A DNA stretch of 64,000 nucleotides, taken from positions 1 through 64,000 of the forward strand of contig LNEY01000007.1 of NCBI GenBank assembly GCA_001464195.1. The letters are read 5' to 3'. Source of the DNA: Burkholderiales bacterium Ga0077547 (GTDB lineage: Bacteria; Pseudomonadota; Gammaproteobacteria; Burkholderiales; Burkholderiaceae_C). Under the pieces are notes generated by a model. It saw only the letters and a list, made by a program, of their open reading frames with translations, was not told the DNA's origin and did no database searches. A program made the position numbers and the translations under genes. Shown piece by piece: positions 25,253 to 35,418 of the stretch. Every line of letters begins with the position of its first letter. Within the stretch, counting starts at the first letter, position 1.

Positions 25253-25300
25253 CAACGCGCAAATGCCCGCATGCAGTCAACGGTGCCAATCGATCAGCGA

Positions 25301-26497
25301 TCAGTAATTGATCCCCATCGCATCCCGTACGTCCCGCATCGTCTCCCGCGCCACGGTACGTGCCCGCTCAGTGCCGACCTCGACGATCCACTGCACCTGC
25401 TTCGGGTTGCTCAGATAAGCCTCAGCGCGCTCGCGCCAAGGTTGCTGCTCACGAATGATGGCGTCGATCACCGGCTGCTTGCACTCCAGGCAGCCGATGC
25501 CGGCGGTCTTGCAGCCCTTGACGACCCATTCCTTCGTATCGGCGTCTGAATAGACCTGGTGGAACTGCCACACCGGGCAGCGGTCCGGGTCGCCCGCATC
25601 GGTGCGGCGCACGCGCTGCGGGTCGGTCGGCATGCGCTTGATCTTCTGCTCGACCACGGCCGGCTCTTCGCGCATGGCGATCGCGTTGCCGTAGCTCTTG
25701 CTCATCTTCGCGCCGTCGAGGCCGGGCAGCTTGCTCACTTCGGTCAGCAGCACCGCCGGCTCGTGCAGGATGGTCTTGCCGGCGCCGCGCAGGAAAGCGT
25801 CGAGCCGTTCGCGGTCGGCTGCGCTCAAGGCGCCACTGGCGGCGATCAGCGCGCGCGCCTGCGCCAGAGATTCATCGCTGCCGGTCTCCTGAAAGGCCTT
25901 GCGTGCGGCGGCAAACGCCTTGCCGTCGTTCTTGCTCATCTTCTTGACGACGGCGAGCGCCAGGGCCTCTGCGTTCGGCTCGCGGCCATACAGGTGGTTG
26001 AAGCGGCGGGCCACCTCGCGGGTGATCTCGACGTGCGGCGCCTGGTCTTCCCCCACCGGCACGTAAGCGGCCTTGTAGATCAGGATGTCGGCGGCCTGCA
26101 GCAGCGGGTAGCCGAGGAAGCCGTAGGTCGCGAGGTCGCGGTCCTTCAGCTTTTCCATCTGGTCCTTGTAGGTGGGCATGCGCTCCAGCCAGGCCAGCGG
26201 TGTGCCCATGGCCAGCAGTGTGAACAGCTCGGCATGCTCGGGCAGGCGGCTTTGGATGAAGATCGTGCACTGCTCCGGGTCCAGCCCGGCGGCGATCCAG
26301 TCGATCACCATGTCGTAGACGTTCTTCTCGATGACCTCGCGGTCTTCGTAGTGCGTGGTCAGCGCATGCCAGTCAGCGACGAAATAGAAGCAGTCGAAGT
26401 CGGCTTGCAACCGCACCCAGTTCTTCAGTGCGCCGTGGTAGTGGCCGAGGTGCAGCGCACCGGTGGGGCGCATGCCGGAGAGGACTCTCTGTTTCAT
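25301..26497 (-). CDS. trpS: Tryptophanyl-tRNA synthetase
   Basis: A 398-residue class I synthetase. The HIGH-type signature appears as GALHLGHYHGAL and the KMSKS loop as GLDGAKMSKSYGN. It starts MKQRVLSGMRPTG from the ATG at 26495-26497; an in-frame upstream ATG to 26590 would overlap the divergent purN leader. An insertion after VVKKMSKNDGKAF (a second KMSK-like sequence, not the catalytic loop) makes it longer than the E. coli enzyme (about 334), as is usual for long betaproteobacterial forms. It is divergent from purN. Its 3' end abuts the repeat-rich gap. Confidence 0.96.
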   Translation of the reverse strand: MKQRVLSGMRPTGALHLGHYHGALKNWVRLQADFDCFYFVADWHALTTHYEDREVIEKNVYDMVIDWIAAGLDPEQCTIFIQSRLPEHAELFTLLAMGTPLAWLERMPTYKDQMEKLKDRDLATYGFLGYPLLQAADILIYKAAYVPVGEDQAPHVEITREVARRFNHLYGREPNAEALALAVVKKMSKNDGKAFAAARKAFQETGSDESLAQARALIAASGALSAADRERLDAFLRGAGKTILHEPAVLLTEVSKLPGLDGAKMSKSYGNAIAMREEPAVVEQKIKRMPTDPQRVRRTDAGDPDRCPVWQFHQVYSDADTKEWVVKGCKTAGIGCLECKQPVIDAIIREQQPWRERAEAYLSNPKQVQWIVEVGTERARTVARETMRDVRDAMGINY

Positions 26498-26598
26498 GGG
26501 ACAGCTCGGTGGTGAGGCTGGCGATTGTAGGTTTGGGCTCCGCAGCGGGCCGATACACTGCGGCCGGCCGTTGAACCGCTTGAAACACACTCTGCGTC

Positions 26599-27234
26599 AT
26601 GAAGAACCTGGTCATCCTCATCTCTGGTCGCGGCTCGAACATGGTGGCGATTGCCGAGGCCTGCGCCGCCGAGGGCTGGGATGCGCGCATCGCAGCCGTG
26701 ATCAGCAACCGCAGCGATGCCGGTGGTCTGGTCTATGCGCAGCAGCATGGCATTCCGACTGCGGTGGTCAACCATCGCGATTTCGAGGATCGTGAGGCCT
26801 TCGATGCCGCGCTGGCGCAGGTCATCGATGGGTTCGCCCCTGAGCTGATCGTGCTGGCCGGCTTCATGCGCATCCTGACGCCCGGCTTCGTGCAGCGCTA
26901 TGCGGGGCGCATGCTCAACATCCACCCGTCTCTACTGCCAGCTTTCCCGGGCTTGCACACGCACCGCCGCGCCATCGAGGCCGGCTGCAAGGTCGCGGGC
27001 ACCACCGTGCACGTAGTGACGCCTGAACTCGACCACGGCCCGATCGTCGCGCAGGCGGTGGTATCTGTGCGGCCCGACGACACCGAGGACACGCTGGCCG
27101 CGCGGGTGCTGGTGATGGAGCATCAGGTGTATCCGCGAGCCGTGCGGTGGTGGATCGAGGGACAGCTGGAAGCGACGGCAGATGGGCGCATCGTTCATCG
27201 CAGTGCCGCGCCGCAATTGCTGATCGGCAGCTGA
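26599..27234 (+). CDS. purN: Phosphoribosylglycinamide formyltransferase
   Basis: A 211-residue GAR transformylase using 10-formyl-THF in purine synthesis. It begins MKNLVILISGRGSNMVAI, the GAR phosphate-binding loop. The catalytic Asn/His/Asp set is present in MLNIHPSLLPAFPGLHTHRR and VTPELDHGPIVAQ. Length matches the family. Start ATG at 26599. It is divergent from trpS with about 100 nt between, and followed after 37 nt by the RNA methyltransferase gene, so purN and that gene may share a transcript. Confidence 0.96.
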   Translation: MKNLVILISGRGSNMVAIAEACAAEGWDARIAAVISNRSDAGGLVYAQQHGIPTAVVNHRDFEDREAFDAALAQVIDGFAPELIVLAGFMRILTPGFVQRYAGRMLNIHPSLLPAFPGLHTHRRAIEAGCKVAGTTVHVVTPELDHGPIVAQAVVSVRPDDTEDTLAARVLVMEHQVYPRAVRWWIEGQLEATADGRIVHRSAAPQLLIGS

Positions 27235-27271
27235 GCGTGTCGCACTGAACGCGCCCCGGATAATCCGGTCG

Positions 27272-28531
27272 ATGCATCCCAACGCCTTGCTTGAACTTGC
27301 CACGGAACTGCTGCATCGGGTGATGCAGTTCAGCGCCCCCGCCGACAACGTCGTCTCCGACTTTTTTCGCCAGAACCGCGGCCTTGGCATGCGCGAGCGG
27401 CACACGTTGGCCGAAACCACGTACACCGTTCTTCGGCAGCGCCCGCTGTTTCAGCACCTGGCGCAGTCGGGCAAGGGCGAGATGGAGCGGCGCCTGGCAC
27501 TCCTGGGCTGGCAAGGCAATGCGGCCTTTCTGCGCGCGGCCCTGCAAGAACACGAGGTGCAGTGGTTGGAAAAAGTGGCCGTGGTCGATCGCACGGCGCT
27601 GCCCGACAAATTGCGCCACAACCTGCCCGAGTGGCTGGCCGATCGGTTGCACGCTGAAGTGGGCGACGATTTCTGGCCGCTGGTCGAGGCGCTGAACGGC
27701 AGCGCGCCGTTGGACCTGCGCGTCAACACCTTCAAGTCCAAGCGCGACGCGGTACAGGCCGAGTTCAAGGTGGCGAACATCGATGCGCTGCCCACGCCCT
27801 ATTCGCCGTGGGGTCTGCGCATTGACGGCAAGCCGGCGCTGCACAAGCTCGAGGTCTTCCTGCGCGGCGATGTCGAGGTGCAGGACGAGGGCAGCCAGCT
27901 GCTCGCGCTGCTGACCGATGCGAAGCGCGGCGAGATGGTGGTCGATTTCTGCGCGGGTGCCGGCGGCAAGACGCTGGCACTCGGCGCCTCCATGCGCAAC
28001 ACCGGTCGTTTGTATGCGTTCGATACTTCTGGCCACCGTCTTGCTGCGCTGAAGCCCCGCCTGGCGCGCAGCGGGCTGTCCAACGTGCACCCGGTGCAGA
28101 TCGCCCACGAGCGCGACGATCGCATCAAGCGGCTGGCCGGCAAGATCGACCGGGTGCTGGTCGATTCGCCGTGCTCGGGCCTGGGCACGCTGCGCCGCAA
28201 TCCGGATCTGAAATGGCGGCAGTCGCCGCAGTCGGTCGATGAACTGCGCCTCAAGCAGGCAGCGATCCTGGCCAGCGCGGCGCGGCTGGTCAAGCCAGGC
28301 GGCCGACTGGTCTATGCGACCTGCAGCCTGCTGCAATCCGAAAACGAAGCCATCGCCGACGCGTTTTCAGCCGAGCGCCTGCGGGATTTCAAGCCGATGG
28401 CAGTCGACTCGTTGCTGGAGGACGCGCATGTGGTGCAGGCCGGCACGTTGGTCAGCGGCCCGTACCTGCGTCTATGGCCGCATCGGCATGGCACCGATGG
28501 CTTTTTCGCAGCGGTCTGGCAACGCGCGTGA
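27272..28531 (+). CDS. RsmB/NOP2-family RNA (cytosine-C5) methyltransferase
   Basis: A 419-residue SAM-dependent RNA m5C methyltransferase. An N-terminal helical NusB/RsmB-like region (about 1-130) precedes the Rossmann domain. SAM motif I is VVDFCAGAGGKTLALGA. The two catalytic cysteines lie in DSPCSGLGTLRRNPDLKWR (motif IV) and YATCSLLQSEN (motif VI). The target is probably rRNA, but the paralogue cannot be assigned to RsmB itself from sequence alone. It follows purN by 37 nt. Normal length, no anomalies. Confidence 0.9.
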   Translation: MHPNALLELATELLHRVMQFSAPADNVVSDFFRQNRGLGMRERHTLAETTYTVLRQRPLFQHLAQSGKGEMERRLALLGWQGNAAFLRAALQEHEVQWLEKVAVVDRTALPDKLRHNLPEWLADRLHAEVGDDFWPLVEALNGSAPLDLRVNTFKSKRDAVQAEFKVANIDALPTPYSPWGLRIDGKPALHKLEVFLRGDVEVQDEGSQLLALLTDAKRGEMVVDFCAGAGGKTLALGASMRNTGRLYAFDTSGHRLAALKPRLARSGLSNVHPVQIAHERDDRIKRLAGKIDRVLVDSPCSGLGTLRRNPDLKWRQSPQSVDELRLKQAAILASAARLVKPGGRLVYATCSLLQSENEAIADAFSAERLRDFKPMAVDSLLEDAHVVQAGTLVSGPYLRLWPHRHGTDGFFAAVWQRA

Positions 28532-28655
28532 TGCCACCAGGGCCGGCCTCAGTTTCCAATTTGCGAGAGAGGCCCTGCTTTGTTCGGGCTATCGGTACCT
28601 GCAGGTCGGCGCCTACAATAGAAGGGTTTGAATTACTGCAGCGCGGACGCGATTC

Positions 28656-29879
28656 ATGAACGTATTGACGACGGTGTTGGACAGCCTCCTGAACTGGATG
28701 GCCAACGGCTTGATTGAAACCACATGGTGGCAGGTGGTTCTGTATGCGTTGCTGACAACGCACATCACGATCGCCGCCGTGACGATCTTTCTGCACCGCT
28801 CGCAGGCGCATCGCTCGCTTGATCTGCATGCGATCCCCTCGCATTTTTTCCGCTTGTGGCTGTGGCTGAGCACGGGACAGGTCACCAAGGAATGGGTGGC
28901 TGTCCACCGCAAGCACCACGCGAAATGCGAAACAACCGAGGATCCCCACAGCCCGCAGACCCGCGGCATCAAGACCGTCCTGCTGACGGGGGCTGAGCTG
29001 TACCGGGTCGAGACGAAGAATGCCGATACCTTGGCCAAGTACGGTCTTGGCACGCCGGACGATTGGCTGGAGCGCAATCTCTACACCCGCTACAGCTGGC
29101 AGGGTGTCGGTGTGATGATGTTGATCAACCTGGCGTTGTTCGGTGCTGCCGGTCTGGCGGTGTGGGCTGTCCAGATGGCGTGGATCCCGATCACAGCGGC
29201 TGGCATCATCAATGGCCTGGGTCACTGGTGGGGATATCGCAATTTCGAGGCGCAGGATGCTTCGACCAACATTTCGCCCTGGGGCATCATCATCGGTGGG
29301 GAGGAGTTGCACAACAACCACCACACCTATCCGACGTCAGCCAAGCTGTCCGTCAAGCCCTATGAGTTCGACATCGGCTGGATGTACATCCGTGCGATGG
29401 AGATGATCGGCTGGGCCAAGGTGCGCAAGACAGCCCCGCAGCTCAAGCTGGGTGCCGTCAAGCCTGTGGCCGACTCGAAGACGCTGGAGGCGATCATCGC
29501 CAACCGGTACGAGGTGATGGCGAAGTACGCCAATCACCTGCGCGATGAATGCCGCAGTGAACTGGCACGGTTGAAGGCCGAGGGTGCGGAGAACAGCGCT
29601 CACTGGAAGGACATGCATCTCGCCAAACGCTGGTTGCACCGCGATCACGACAAGATTCCCCACAGCGTGCAGGAACGGGTAGCGTCGGTGTGCGCGCAAA
29701 GTGCCGTGCTGTCCAAGCTGGTGACGATGCGTGAGGAACTGCGGAGTCTTTGGACACGCACCAATGTGTCCGCCGATCAGTTGGTGGTCGATCTGCAGGC
29801 ATGGTGCAAGAAGGCTGAGGACAGCGGAATCACGACGCTGCAGGAGTTCGCGCTGAAGCTGCGCGCGGCGCACGCCTGA
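28656..29879 (+). CDS. Acyl-CoA/acyl-lipid fatty acid desaturase with C-terminal helical extension
   Basis: A 407-residue membrane desaturase of the stearoyl-CoA desaturase class. The three histidine boxes are complete: HRSQAH (47-52), HRKHH (84-88) and HNNHH (219-223). Hydrophobic helices flank them. It would insert a double bond (delta-9 type) into membrane fatty acids using a di-iron centre. After about residue 265 a charged, helix-rich extension of about 140 residues (RYEVMAKYANHLRDECRSEL and following) goes beyond the minimal desaturase; I do not recognise a function for it. A TACAAT at 28614-28619 may be the -10 element. It is followed by a bidirectional terminator. Confidence 0.88.
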   Translation: MNVLTTVLDSLLNWMANGLIETTWWQVVLYALLTTHITIAAVTIFLHRSQAHRSLDLHAIPSHFFRLWLWLSTGQVTKEWVAVHRKHHAKCETTEDPHSPQTRGIKTVLLTGAELYRVETKNADTLAKYGLGTPDDWLERNLYTRYSWQGVGVMMLINLALFGAAGLAVWAVQMAWIPITAAGIINGLGHWWGYRNFEAQDASTNISPWGIIIGGEELHNNHHTYPTSAKLSVKPYEFDIGWMYIRAMEMIGWAKVRKTAPQLKLGAVKPVADSKTLEAIIANRYEVMAKYANHLRDECRSELARLKAEGAENSAHWKDMHLAKRWLHRDHDKIPHSVQERVASVCAQSAVLSKLVTMREELRSLWTRTNVSADQLVVDLQAWCKKAEDSGITTLQEFALKLRAAHA

Positions 29880-29906
29880 CGCTGACAGTCACCGAGCCCA
29901 CAAAGC

Positions 29907-29933
29907 AAAACGCCCCGCAATGCGGGGCGTTTT
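29907..29933. terminator. Bidirectional terminator between desaturase gene and rpmG
   Basis: A perfect stem AAAACGCCCCGC / GCGGGGCGTTTT with a 3-nt AAT loop. The A/T flanks provide T tracts on both strands between the convergent ends at 29879 and 29956. Confidence 0.85.
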
Positions 29934-29955
29934 CACGTCAGGGGCGAAGCTGCTG

Positions 29956-30123
29956 TTACCGCAGCTTCGTTTCCTTGTACATGACGTGCTTACGTGCCTT
30001 GGGATCGAACTTCATGATTTCGATCTTTTCCGGCTTGGTCTTCTTGTTCTTGTCGGTCGTATAGAAATGACCAGTGCCGGCTGACGATTCCAGCTTGATT
30101 TTTTCGCGTCCACCTTTTGCCAT
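29956..30123 (-). CDS. rpmG: 50S ribosomal protein L33
   Basis: A 55-residue basic protein starting [20 protein letters not shown], with [15 protein letters not shown] and a [15 protein letters not shown]-type end. The zinc-ribbon cysteines of C+ paralogues are absent, so this is the zinc-independent C- form. The ATG at 30121-30123 lies 13 nt after the rpmB stop, giving the standard rpmB-rpmG operon. It ends at a bidirectional terminator. Confidence 0.96.
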   Translation of the reverse strand: MAKGGREKIKLESSAGTGHFYTTDKNKKTKPEKIEIMKFDPKARKHVMYKETKLR

Positions 30124-30136
30124 GATCCGCTCCGTG

Positions 30137-30370
30137 TCAAATTTCGCCGCGGGCGCGCAGGTCGGCAACGACCTTCTCGATGCCCACCTTGTCGATCAAG
30201 CGCAGTGCCGCGTTCGAGATGCGCAGGCGCACCCAGCGGTTTTCGGTTTCGAGCCAGAACCGGCGGTACTGCAGGTTTGGCAGGAAACGACGCTTGGTCT
30301 TGTTGTTCGCATGGGAAACATTGTTTCCCGACATCGGGCGCTTGCCCGTGACTTGACAGACGCGTGCCAT
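30137..30370 (-). CDS. rpmB: 50S ribosomal protein L28
   Basis: A 77-residue protein with the L28 pattern: [58 protein letters not shown]. The ATG at 30368-30370 is the family start; the longer frame is an artefact. It heads rpmB-rpmG. About 135 nt upstream lies the 15-nt promoter-like motif shared exactly with rpsT, suggesting coordinated control of the two ribosomal units. Confidence 0.96.
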   Translation of the reverse strand: MARVCQVTGKRPMSGNNVSHANNKTKRRFLPNLQYRRFWLETENRWVRLRISNAALRLIDKVGIEKVVADLRARGEI

Positions 30371-30503
30371 GACGCTGCTCCAATAGGTTCGTGTTTCAGG
30401 TTTCGCTGATGCGGCACGCCCCGGGCGTCGGCTGCATCGTGGCTTGCGCCCACGTGGCCGCTGCACGACGGCCCTCAAACGAAAGAGGCCGCAAGCACAG
30501 CGA

Positions 30504-30518
30504 AGCCCGCGAGTATAG
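30504..30518 (-). promoter_or_regulatory. Candidate rpmB-rpmG promoter -10 with GC-rich discriminator
   Basis: Minus strand CTATACTCGCGGGCT, identical over 15 nt to the sequence before rpsT (11218-11232). TATACT is a strong -10, and the following CGCGGGC is a GC-rich discriminator. It lies about 135 nt upstream of the rpmB ATG and 38 nt downstream of the trxB stop. The -35 is unclear. Confidence 0.55.
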
Positions 30519-30556
30519 CCGGCTTCTGCGCCCGGGTGATCAAATACGGCGTCAGA

Positions 30557-31555
<999 letters not shown>

Positions 31556-31660
31556 TCAGGACTCCGCCCCGAGCGATTCAATGGCGACAATAGAGAAATT
31601 TCGTTTGTCGAGTGAATTTCGCACAAGCCCTGCCGATAACCGCAGCAAAGGAGCTCCACG

Positions 31661-32323
31661 ATGGCGATGCTTTCAAATCTCGACCTGATCCGGCGCGTGC
31701 CGATCTTCTCGCTGCTGACCAACGACCAGGCGCAAGGCATTGCCGACGCCGTTGTCAAGCGCCGCTATCGGCGCGGCGAACTGGTGGTGGAACATGGCAA
31801 GAAATCAAACGCCCTGTTCATCCTTCTCACTGGGCGGGCACGGGTGCTGACAGCCGATTCCCGCGGCCGCGAGGTGATTCTTGCGGTGCTGGAGTCGGGC
31901 GACTACGTCGGCGAGATGAGCCTGATCGACAACGAACCGCACTCGGCCACCGTACGCGCCGAGATTCAGACCGACATGCTGATCCTCGGCCGCCCGGAGT
32001 TTGCCCGCTGCCTGCCCGAGAACTCCAGCCTGTCGTACGCCATCATGCGCGGCCTGGTCGCAAGGTTGCGCAGCGCCGATCGACAGATCGAATCGCTGGC
32101 GCTGCTCGACGTGTATGGCCGCGTTGCACGATCGCTGCTCGACATGGCCGACACGATCGGCGAGGTCAAGATCATCCGCAACAAGGTCTCGCGTCAGGAT
32201 TTGGCCAAGGTCGTCGGCGCCTCCCGCGAGATGGTCAGCCGCGTCATGAAAGACCTCGAGGAGCGGGGCATGATCGAGACGCAGGAGAACGGGTCGGTGA
32301 TCCTGAAAGAGCGCTTGACCTGA
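31661..32323 (+). CDS. Crp/Fnr-family transcriptional regulator
   Basis: A 220-residue regulator. An N-terminal cyclic nucleotide-binding-type barrel (about 10-125; [39 protein letters not shown]) is followed by the dimer helix and a Crp-type winged helix (about 150-220; [39 protein letters not shown]). There are no N-terminal cysteine residues for an FNR-type iron-sulfur cluster. The barrel motif GEMSLID lacks the full cAMP set, so the ligand is uncertain. It lies between divergent trxB and ftsK (47 nt downstream). It could regulate itself; no operator was identified. Confidence 0.88.
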   Translation: MAMLSNLDLIRRVPIFSLLTNDQAQGIADAVVKRRYRRGELVVEHGKKSNALFILLTGRARVLTADSRGREVILAVLESGDYVGEMSLIDNEPHSATVRAEIQTDMLILGRPEFARCLPENSSLSYAIMRGLVARLRSADRQIESLALLDVYGRVARSLLDMADTIGEVKIIRNKVSRQDLAKVVGASREMVSRVMKDLEERGMIETQENGSVILKERLT

Positions 32324-32369
32324 CGCCCCGGTTTGCGGCGACGGCCGCCGCTTCGGCCACAATGAGCGG

Positions 32370-34766
32370 ATGACATTTCCGCTCGGCTCGCTGCGCACCT
32401 CTGCAGCAGATTCCTCTTCGGGCTTGGGCCTGGCCGCAGGTGAATCCAGTTCGCAGGATGGTGCCCGCGGCGCGTCCAGATCCTTTGCCCATAGTGCCGA
32501 CTGGCGACGGCAGGCACGCGTTCTGATCGGTGGCGTTCTGTGGCTGCTGATGCTGATCGCCATGCTCACCCACCACCCGCTCGACGCGGCGTTTTCTACC
32601 TCGGGTTCGGGCGAGGCGGCGCGCAACAGTGTGGGTACGCTGGGCGCGTGGGCATCTGATCTTTTGATGTTCCTGTTCGGCTTTTCTGCCTGGTGGCTGA
32701 TCGCACTCGGGCTACACCGCTGGCTGGCGGCGCTTGCTGATCTGCTGCGCCGGGGCAGCGCGGACACGGCCATCGCGGTGCCGATGCACACAGGCTGGCC
32801 CTCGTGGGTGTCTTGGCTGGGCTTGGCGCTGCTGCTGTCGGCCAGCACCTCGCTCGAATGGACGCGCATCTACCACGCCGAGGCACAGCTGCCCGGTGGC
32901 CATGCGGGCGGCGTGCTCGGCTACCTGCTCGGCTCGCTCAGCATGAAGGGCCTGGGCTTTGCCGGTTCAGGTGTGCTGTGGATCGCCACGCTGGTGGCCG
33001 GCGTCTCGATGGCGTTCCGCTTTTCTTGGCTGCAACTGGCCGACGCGATCGGTGAGCGACTCGATGCCTGGCGCGACAGCCGTGTCGAGCGCATCGAGCG
33101 CGCTGAAGACAGGCGCCTGGGTGAGCAGGCGCTGCGCGAGCGCGAAGACATCGCCGAGGTCGAGCATGAACTGAGCGAAGACCATGCGCCCATCGTCATC
33201 GCCGCCCCTGTGGTCGAGGTGCCGAAAAGCGACCGCGTGGTGAAGGAGCGCCAGAAGCCGCTCTTTGTCGAACTGGCCGACACCAAGCTGCCGCAGGTCG
33301 ATCTGCTCGATGCCGCGCCCGGCCGCACCGAGACGGTCTCGCTCGAAACCCTGGAGATGACCTCGCGGCTGATCGAGAAGAAGCTGAAGGATTTCGGCGT
33401 CGAGGTGCGGGTCGTGGCCGCCTCGCCCGGGCCGGTGATCACCCGCTACGAGATCGAGCCGGCCACGGGCGTGAAGGGTGCGCAGGTGTTGGGCCTGGCC
33501 AAGGACCTGGCCCGCAGTCTGAGCCTGGTCAGCATCCGTGTCGTTGAAACCATTCCGGGCAAGACGACGATGGCGCTCGAGCTGCCTAACGCACGGCGCC
33601 AGACGATCTACCTGTCCGAGATCCTGGGTTCGCAGGCCTACAACGGCGCCTCCTCGATGCTGACCATGGGCTTGGGCAAGGACATCGTCGGCGCACCCGT
33701 GGTGGCCGATCTGGCCAAGATGCCGCACTGCCTGGTGGCCGGCACCACGGGTTCGGGCAAGTCTGTGGGCATCAACGCGATGATCCTGAGCCTGCTGTAC
33801 AAGGCCGAAGCGCGTGATGTCCGGCTGATCCTGATCGACCCGAAGATGCTCGAGATGAGCGTCTACGAAGGCATCCCGCACCTGCTGTGCCCCGTGGTCA
33901 TTGACATGAAGCAGGCCGCCAACGCGCTGAACTGGGCGGTGGGCGAGATGGAGCGGCGCTACAAACTGATGAGCAAGCTGGGCGTGCGCAATCTGGCGGG
34001 CTACAACAAGAAGATCGATGAAGCGCTGGAGCGTGGCGAGACACTGCCCAACCCCTTCAGCCTGACGCCAGAGGCACCGGAACCGTTGCAGCGCTTGCCG
34101 CATGTGGTGATCGTGATTGACGAGCTGGCCGATCTGATGATGGTCATCGGCAAGAAGATCGAGGAGCTGATCGCGCGCCTCGCTCAGAAGGCCCGCGCGG
34201 CCGGCATCCATTTGATCCTGGCCACCCAGCGGCCCAGCGTCGACGTGATCACCGGCCTGATCAAGGCCAACATTCCGACGCGGCTGAGCTTCCAGGTTTC
34301 GAGCAAGATCGACAGCCGCACCATCCTCGACCAGATGGGCGCCGAGGCCCTGCTGGGCATGGGCGACATGCTCTACATGCCGTCGGGCACCGGCCTGCCG
34401 ATTCGCGTGCACGGTGCCTTCGTCAGCGACGACGAGGTGCACCGCGTCGTGGCCTACCTGAAGAGCCAGGGCGAGCCGAACTACATCGACGGCATCCTTG
34501 AAGGCGGCACGCTCGATGGCGACTCCGGCGAGATCGCTGTCAACGACGGCGGCGGGCCGGGCAACGAAAGCGATCCGATGTACGACTCGGCTGTGTCCAT
34601 CGTGCTGCAGCACAAGCGTGCCTCGATCTCGCTGGTGCAGCGTCACCTGCGCATTGGTTACAACCGCGCCGCGCGACTGCTGGAACAAATGGAGAAATCC
34701 GGGCTCGTATCTGCCATGGGCACCAACGGCAACCGCGACATCATCGTTCCGGCGCGCAGCGAATGA
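32370..34766 (+). CDS. ftsK: DNA translocase FtsK
   Basis: A 798-residue division protein. Four or so N-terminal transmembrane helices (about 50-230) anchor it at the septum. A short charged linker (about 230-330) leads to the RecA-like motor. Walker A is GTTGSGKS at 458-465, and the Walker B strand is [13 protein letters not shown]. The C-terminal gamma winged-helix ([37 protein letters not shown]) reads KOPS sites and activates XerD. The linker is short compared with E. coli FtsK (1329 residues), as usual in betaproteobacteria. The stop overlaps the lolA start by 4 nt. Confidence 0.96.
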   Translation: MTFPLGSLRTSAADSSSGLGLAAGESSSQDGARGASRSFAHSADWRRQARVLIGGVLWLLMLIAMLTHHPLDAAFSTSGSGEAARNSVGTLGAWASDLLMFLFGFSAWWLIALGLHRWLAALADLLRRGSADTAIAVPMHTGWPSWVSWLGLALLLSASTSLEWTRIYHAEAQLPGGHAGGVLGYLLGSLSMKGLGFAGSGVLWIATLVAGVSMAFRFSWLQLADAIGERLDAWRDSRVERIERAEDRRLGEQALREREDIAEVEHELSEDHAPIVIAAPVVEVPKSDRVVKERQKPLFVELADTKLPQVDLLDAAPGRTETVSLETLEMTSRLIEKKLKDFGVEVRVVAASPGPVITRYEIEPATGVKGAQVLGLAKDLARSLSLVSIRVVETIPGKTTMALELPNARRQTIYLSEILGSQAYNGASSMLTMGLGKDIVGAPVVADLAKMPHCLVAGTTGSGKSVGINAMILSLLYKAEARDVRLILIDPKMLEMSVYEGIPHLLCPVVIDMKQAANALNWAVGEMERRYKLMSKLGVRNLAGYNKKIDEALERGETLPNPFSLTPEAPEPLQRLPHVVIVIDELADLMMVIGKKIEELIARLAQKARAAGIHLILATQRPSVDVITGLIKANIPTRLSFQVSSKIDSRTILDQMGAEALLGMGDMLYMPSGTGLPIRVHGAFVSDDEVHRVVAYLKSQGEPNYIDGILEGGTLDGDSGEIAVNDGGGPGNESDPMYDSAVSIVLQHKRASISLVQRHLRIGYNRAARLLEQMEKSGLVSAMGTNGNRDIIVPARSE

Positions 34767-35383
34767 AGCGCGCCGTTGCGTGCCTGCTGTCCTGGTGGGG
34801 GCTGATGCTCGTGCCGATGGCGGCGCATGCCGACGCCGTCGATGGGCTGAAGTCTTTCGTGCAGCAGGTGAAAACCGGGCGCGCCAACTTCATCCAGACC
34901 GTCACCTCGCCCGACGGTGCCAAGACCAAGACGTCGAGTGGCAGCTTCGAGTTCGCTCGCCCTGATCGCTTCCGATTTGCGTACACCAAGCCCTTCGAGC
35001 AGTTGATCGTTGCCGACGGCCAGAAGGTCTGGATCTATGACGCCGATCTGAACCAGGTCAGCAGCCGCAAGTTCACCCAGGCGCTCGGTGCGACGCCGGC
35101 AGCGCTGCTGGCCGGCGGTGACCTGAGCCGCGATTTCGACGTGGTCGCCGAGCCGTCGAAAGACGGGCTCGACTGGGCCAAGGCCACACCGAAGACCAAG
35201 GACGGTGCTTTTGAGTCGATGCGCATCGGATTCAAGGGCAAGCAACTCGTCGCGGTCGAGATCACCGACAACTTCTCCCAGCTTTCGCGGCTGACGTTCA
35301 CGCAGTTCAACGCCAACATCGAGTTGCCGGCAGAGAGCTTCACGTTCGTCATCCCGAAGGGCGTTGATGTTCTTGAGCAGTGA
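34763..35383 (+). CDS. lolA: Outer-membrane lipoprotein carrier LolA
   Basis: A 206-residue periplasmic chaperone carrying lipoproteins from LolCDE to LolB. The signal peptide [20 protein letters not shown] ends with cleavage near AAHA-DA (about residue 23). The mature part has the LolA pattern: [82 protein letters not shown] overlap with ftsK shows coupling. rarA follows after 35 nt. ftsK-lolA-rarA is a conserved order. Confidence 0.95.
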   Translation: MKRAVACLLSWWGLMLVPMAAHADAVDGLKSFVQQVKTGRANFIQTVTSPDGAKTKTSSGSFEFARPDRFRFAYTKPFEQLIVADGQKVWIYDADLNQVSSRKFTQALGATPAALLAGGDLSRDFDVVAEPSKDGLDWAKATPKTKDGAFESMRIGFKGKQLVAVEITDNFSQLSRLTFTQFNANIELPAESFTFVIPKGVDVLEQ

Positions 35384-35418
35384 GGTTGCGTTGAGGTCGC
35401 TCGGCTCAGGGCAAGCGC

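Noticed and set aside
24903-25300. CRISPR array in the repeat-rich gap
   Set aside because: Repeats are inverted, not regularly spaced direct repeats, and no cas gene is present.
32967-34688. Open frame antisense to ftsK (573 codons)
   Set aside because: Composition is low-complexity (His/Ala/Asp-rich), no motif, and the opposite strand encodes complete FtsK.
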